A stretch of 31,297 nucleotides of DNA, taken from 13-1-40CM-70-15 sp964641215. Lineage in GTDB: Bacteria; Gemmatimonadota; Gemmatimonadetes; Gemmatimonadales; GWC2-71-9. Positions 30,078 to 31,297 of this stretch are shown here, piece after piece (within the stretch, counting starts at the first letter, position 1; the number at the start of each line of letters is the position of its first letter). The DNA lies in contig CAZXKD010000011.1 of the NCBI GenBank assembly GCA_964641215.1, positions 1-31,297 of the forward strand, read 5' to 3'. The notes beneath the pieces are model-generated. The model was not told the DNA's origin. It saw nothing but the letters and a program-made list of their open reading frames with translations, and did not search any database. Position numbers and translations under genes: made by a program.

Positions 30078-31297
30078 ATGACCGATCGCCAGACCCGCCT
30101 CGCGCAGCTCCGCGCCGCCCTCGCGCGGCGCATTCTCGTTCTCGACGGCGCCATGGGGACGATGATCCAGTCCTACGGACTGGAAGAACGCCACTTCCGC
30201 GGCGACCGACTCAAGGACCACCCCAAAGAGCTCCGGGGCAACAACGACATCCTGGTGCTCACCCACCCCGACGTGGTCGAGGAAATCCACCGCGCGTACC
30301 TGGATGCCGGCGCCGACCTCCTGGAGACCAACACCTTCAATGCGCAGGTGATCTCGCAGGCCGACTACGGCACCGAGGCGCTGGTGTACGAGCTCAACGT
30401 CGCGGCGGCGAAGCTCGCCCGGCGCGTGGCGGACGAAGTCACCGCGCGCACGCCCGAGCAGCCACGCTTCGTCATCGGCATTCTCGGTCCCACCAACCGC
30501 ACGGCCTCCCTCTCACCCGACGTAAACGACTCCGGGTACCGGAACGTCACAGTGGCCCAATTGGCCGCCGCCTACCGCACGCAGGCCGAGGGCTTGCTGG
30601 ACGGGGGCGCGGACGCGTTGATGGTCGAAACGGTCTTCGACACCCTCAACGCCAAGGCGGCCCTGTTCGCCCTGCGCGGCCTGCTCGAGGAGCGGGGGTC
30701 CGACGTCCCGCTGCTGGTGTCCGGCACGATCACCGACGCGAGTGGCCGGACCCTCTCGGGCCAGACGGTCGAGGCGTTCTGGAATGCCATCCGGCACGCC
30801 GGCCTCTTCAGCGTCGGCCTGAACTGCGCCTTGGGCGCGGCGCAGCTGCGGCCCTACCTGGACGACCTGTCGCGCCTCGCCGACGTCCCGGTGAGCTGCC
30901 ATCCCAACGCCGGCCTGCCCAATGCGTTCGGCGGCTACGATCAGACCCCCGCGGCGATGGCCGAGCTCGTGGGCGAGTTCGCCCGGTCGAGCCTGGTGAA
31001 CATCGTCGGCGGCTGCTGCGGCACGACCCCAGCCCACATCCGCGCCATCGCCGAGGCGGTGTCGGGCCTCAAGCCTCGGGCGATTCCGGAGATCGCGCCC
31101 CTCTGCCGGCTCGCCGGTCTGGAGCCGCTCAACATCCGGCCCGACACGCTGTTCGTGAATATCGGGGAGCGCACCAACGTCACCGGCTCTTCGCGGTTCG
31201 CGGCGCTCATCAAGGCCGGCGACTACGAAGCGGCGCTCGCCGTGGCGCGCCAGCAGGTCGAGAACGGCGCCCAGATCATCGACGTGAACATGGACGA
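30078..31297 (+). CDS. metH: Cobalamin-dependent methionine synthase, N-terminal part (runs off window)
   Basis: 406 residues are visible from ATG at 30078 (GGGGA 3-4 bases upstream). The homocysteine-binding domain runs from LVLDGAMGTMIQSYGLEE to about residue 325, with ADLLETNTFNAQ, the zinc-ligand segments VGLNCALGA and NIVGGCCGTTPAHI. The pterin-binding domain then begins: LFVNIGERTNVTGSSRF and ENGAQIIDVNMD at the window edge. The enzyme transfers a methyl group from methyltetrahydrofolate to homocysteine through cobalamin. Full-length MetH is about 1200 residues, so cobalamin and reactivation domains would lie outside, unless the gene is split. Likely controlled by the SAM-II-like leader. 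Confidence 0.93.
   Translation, partial: MTDRQTRLAQLRAALARRILVLDGAMGTMIQSYGLEERHFRGDRLKDHPKELRGNNDILVLTHPDVVEEIHRAYLDAGADLLETNTFNAQVISQADYGTEALVYELNVAAAKLARRVADEVTARTPEQPRFVIGILGPTNRTASLSPDVNDSGYRNVTVAQLAAAYRTQAEGLLDGGADALMVETVFDTLNAKAALFALRGLLEERGSDVPLLVSGTITDASGRTLSGQTVEAFWNAIRHAGLFSVGLNCALGAAQLRPYLDDLSRLADVPVSCHPNAGLPNAFGGYDQTPAAMAELVGEFARSSLVNIVGGCCGTTPAHIRAIAEAVSGLKPRAIPEIAPLCRLAGLEPLNIRPDTLFVNIGERTNVTGSSRFAALIKAGDYEAALAVARQQVENGAQIIDVNMD

Overview
The window is GC-rich, densely packed bacterial DNA, probably a scaffold from a metagenome-assembled genome because it carries two runs of exactly 100 N (11351-11450 and 25324-25423). The gene mix points to Gemmatimonadota or a close relative: paired Asp-box/sortilin-like secreted beta-propeller proteins, a SusC/SusD pair in a high-GC background, many Gram-negative signal peptides and lipoboxes, a carbohydrate-module anti-sigma protein and a SAM-II-type leader. 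This assignment is inference from gene content. No rRNA, tRNA, CRISPR array or insertion sequence was seen.

Layout. 1-531 is the 3' end of a gene running in from the left. 539-3681 (minus) is the most interesting region: a probable RiPP cassette. It has a 30-residue peptide made of two copies of a 13-residue Pro-x-Cys-His unit, a DUF692/MNIO-family oxidase, a partner protein with a C-terminal winged-helix-like region, and then an outer-membrane beta-barrel protein. A consensus-like promoter and a strong ribosome binding site precede the peptide, and a strong hairpin lies between peptide and oxidase. Divergently, 3774-8206 (plus) holds an EgtD-like methyltransferase, a three-part betaine-type ABC importer and an MFS transporter, joined by overlapping start/stop codons.

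8207-11350 (minus) is a redox operon: b-type cytochrome (start lost in the gap), Tat-exported molybdopterin oxidoreductase, a 69-residue lipoprotein, a Rieske-flavodoxin fusion and a SnoaL-like protein. 11451-11930 is a DinB-like protein cut by the gap. 11999-18397 holds two head-to-head Asp-box propeller proteins, one with a frameshift at a C-rich tract. 18394-20511 holds a His-rich lipoprotein and an APC-type permease. 20600-25146 is a SusC/SusD uptake pair. 25231-28378 carries a gapped envelope gene, a Pro/Ala-repeat secreted protein with a sigma-region-2-only protein, and divergently an ECF sigma factor, a CBM48-bearing membrane anti-sigma-like protein and a secreted protein. 28399-29387 is a DoxX/MarR divergent pair around a palindromic operator. 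29495-29893 is a small membrane-anchored protein. From 30078 the window ends inside metH, preceded by a SAM-II-like riboswitch.

A short repeat (CGGGAAACGAGAAACGGGAA and close variants) occurs as a palindrome between convergent genes near 25157-25215 and as single arms inside two genes, where both are read in the same frame as RETG.
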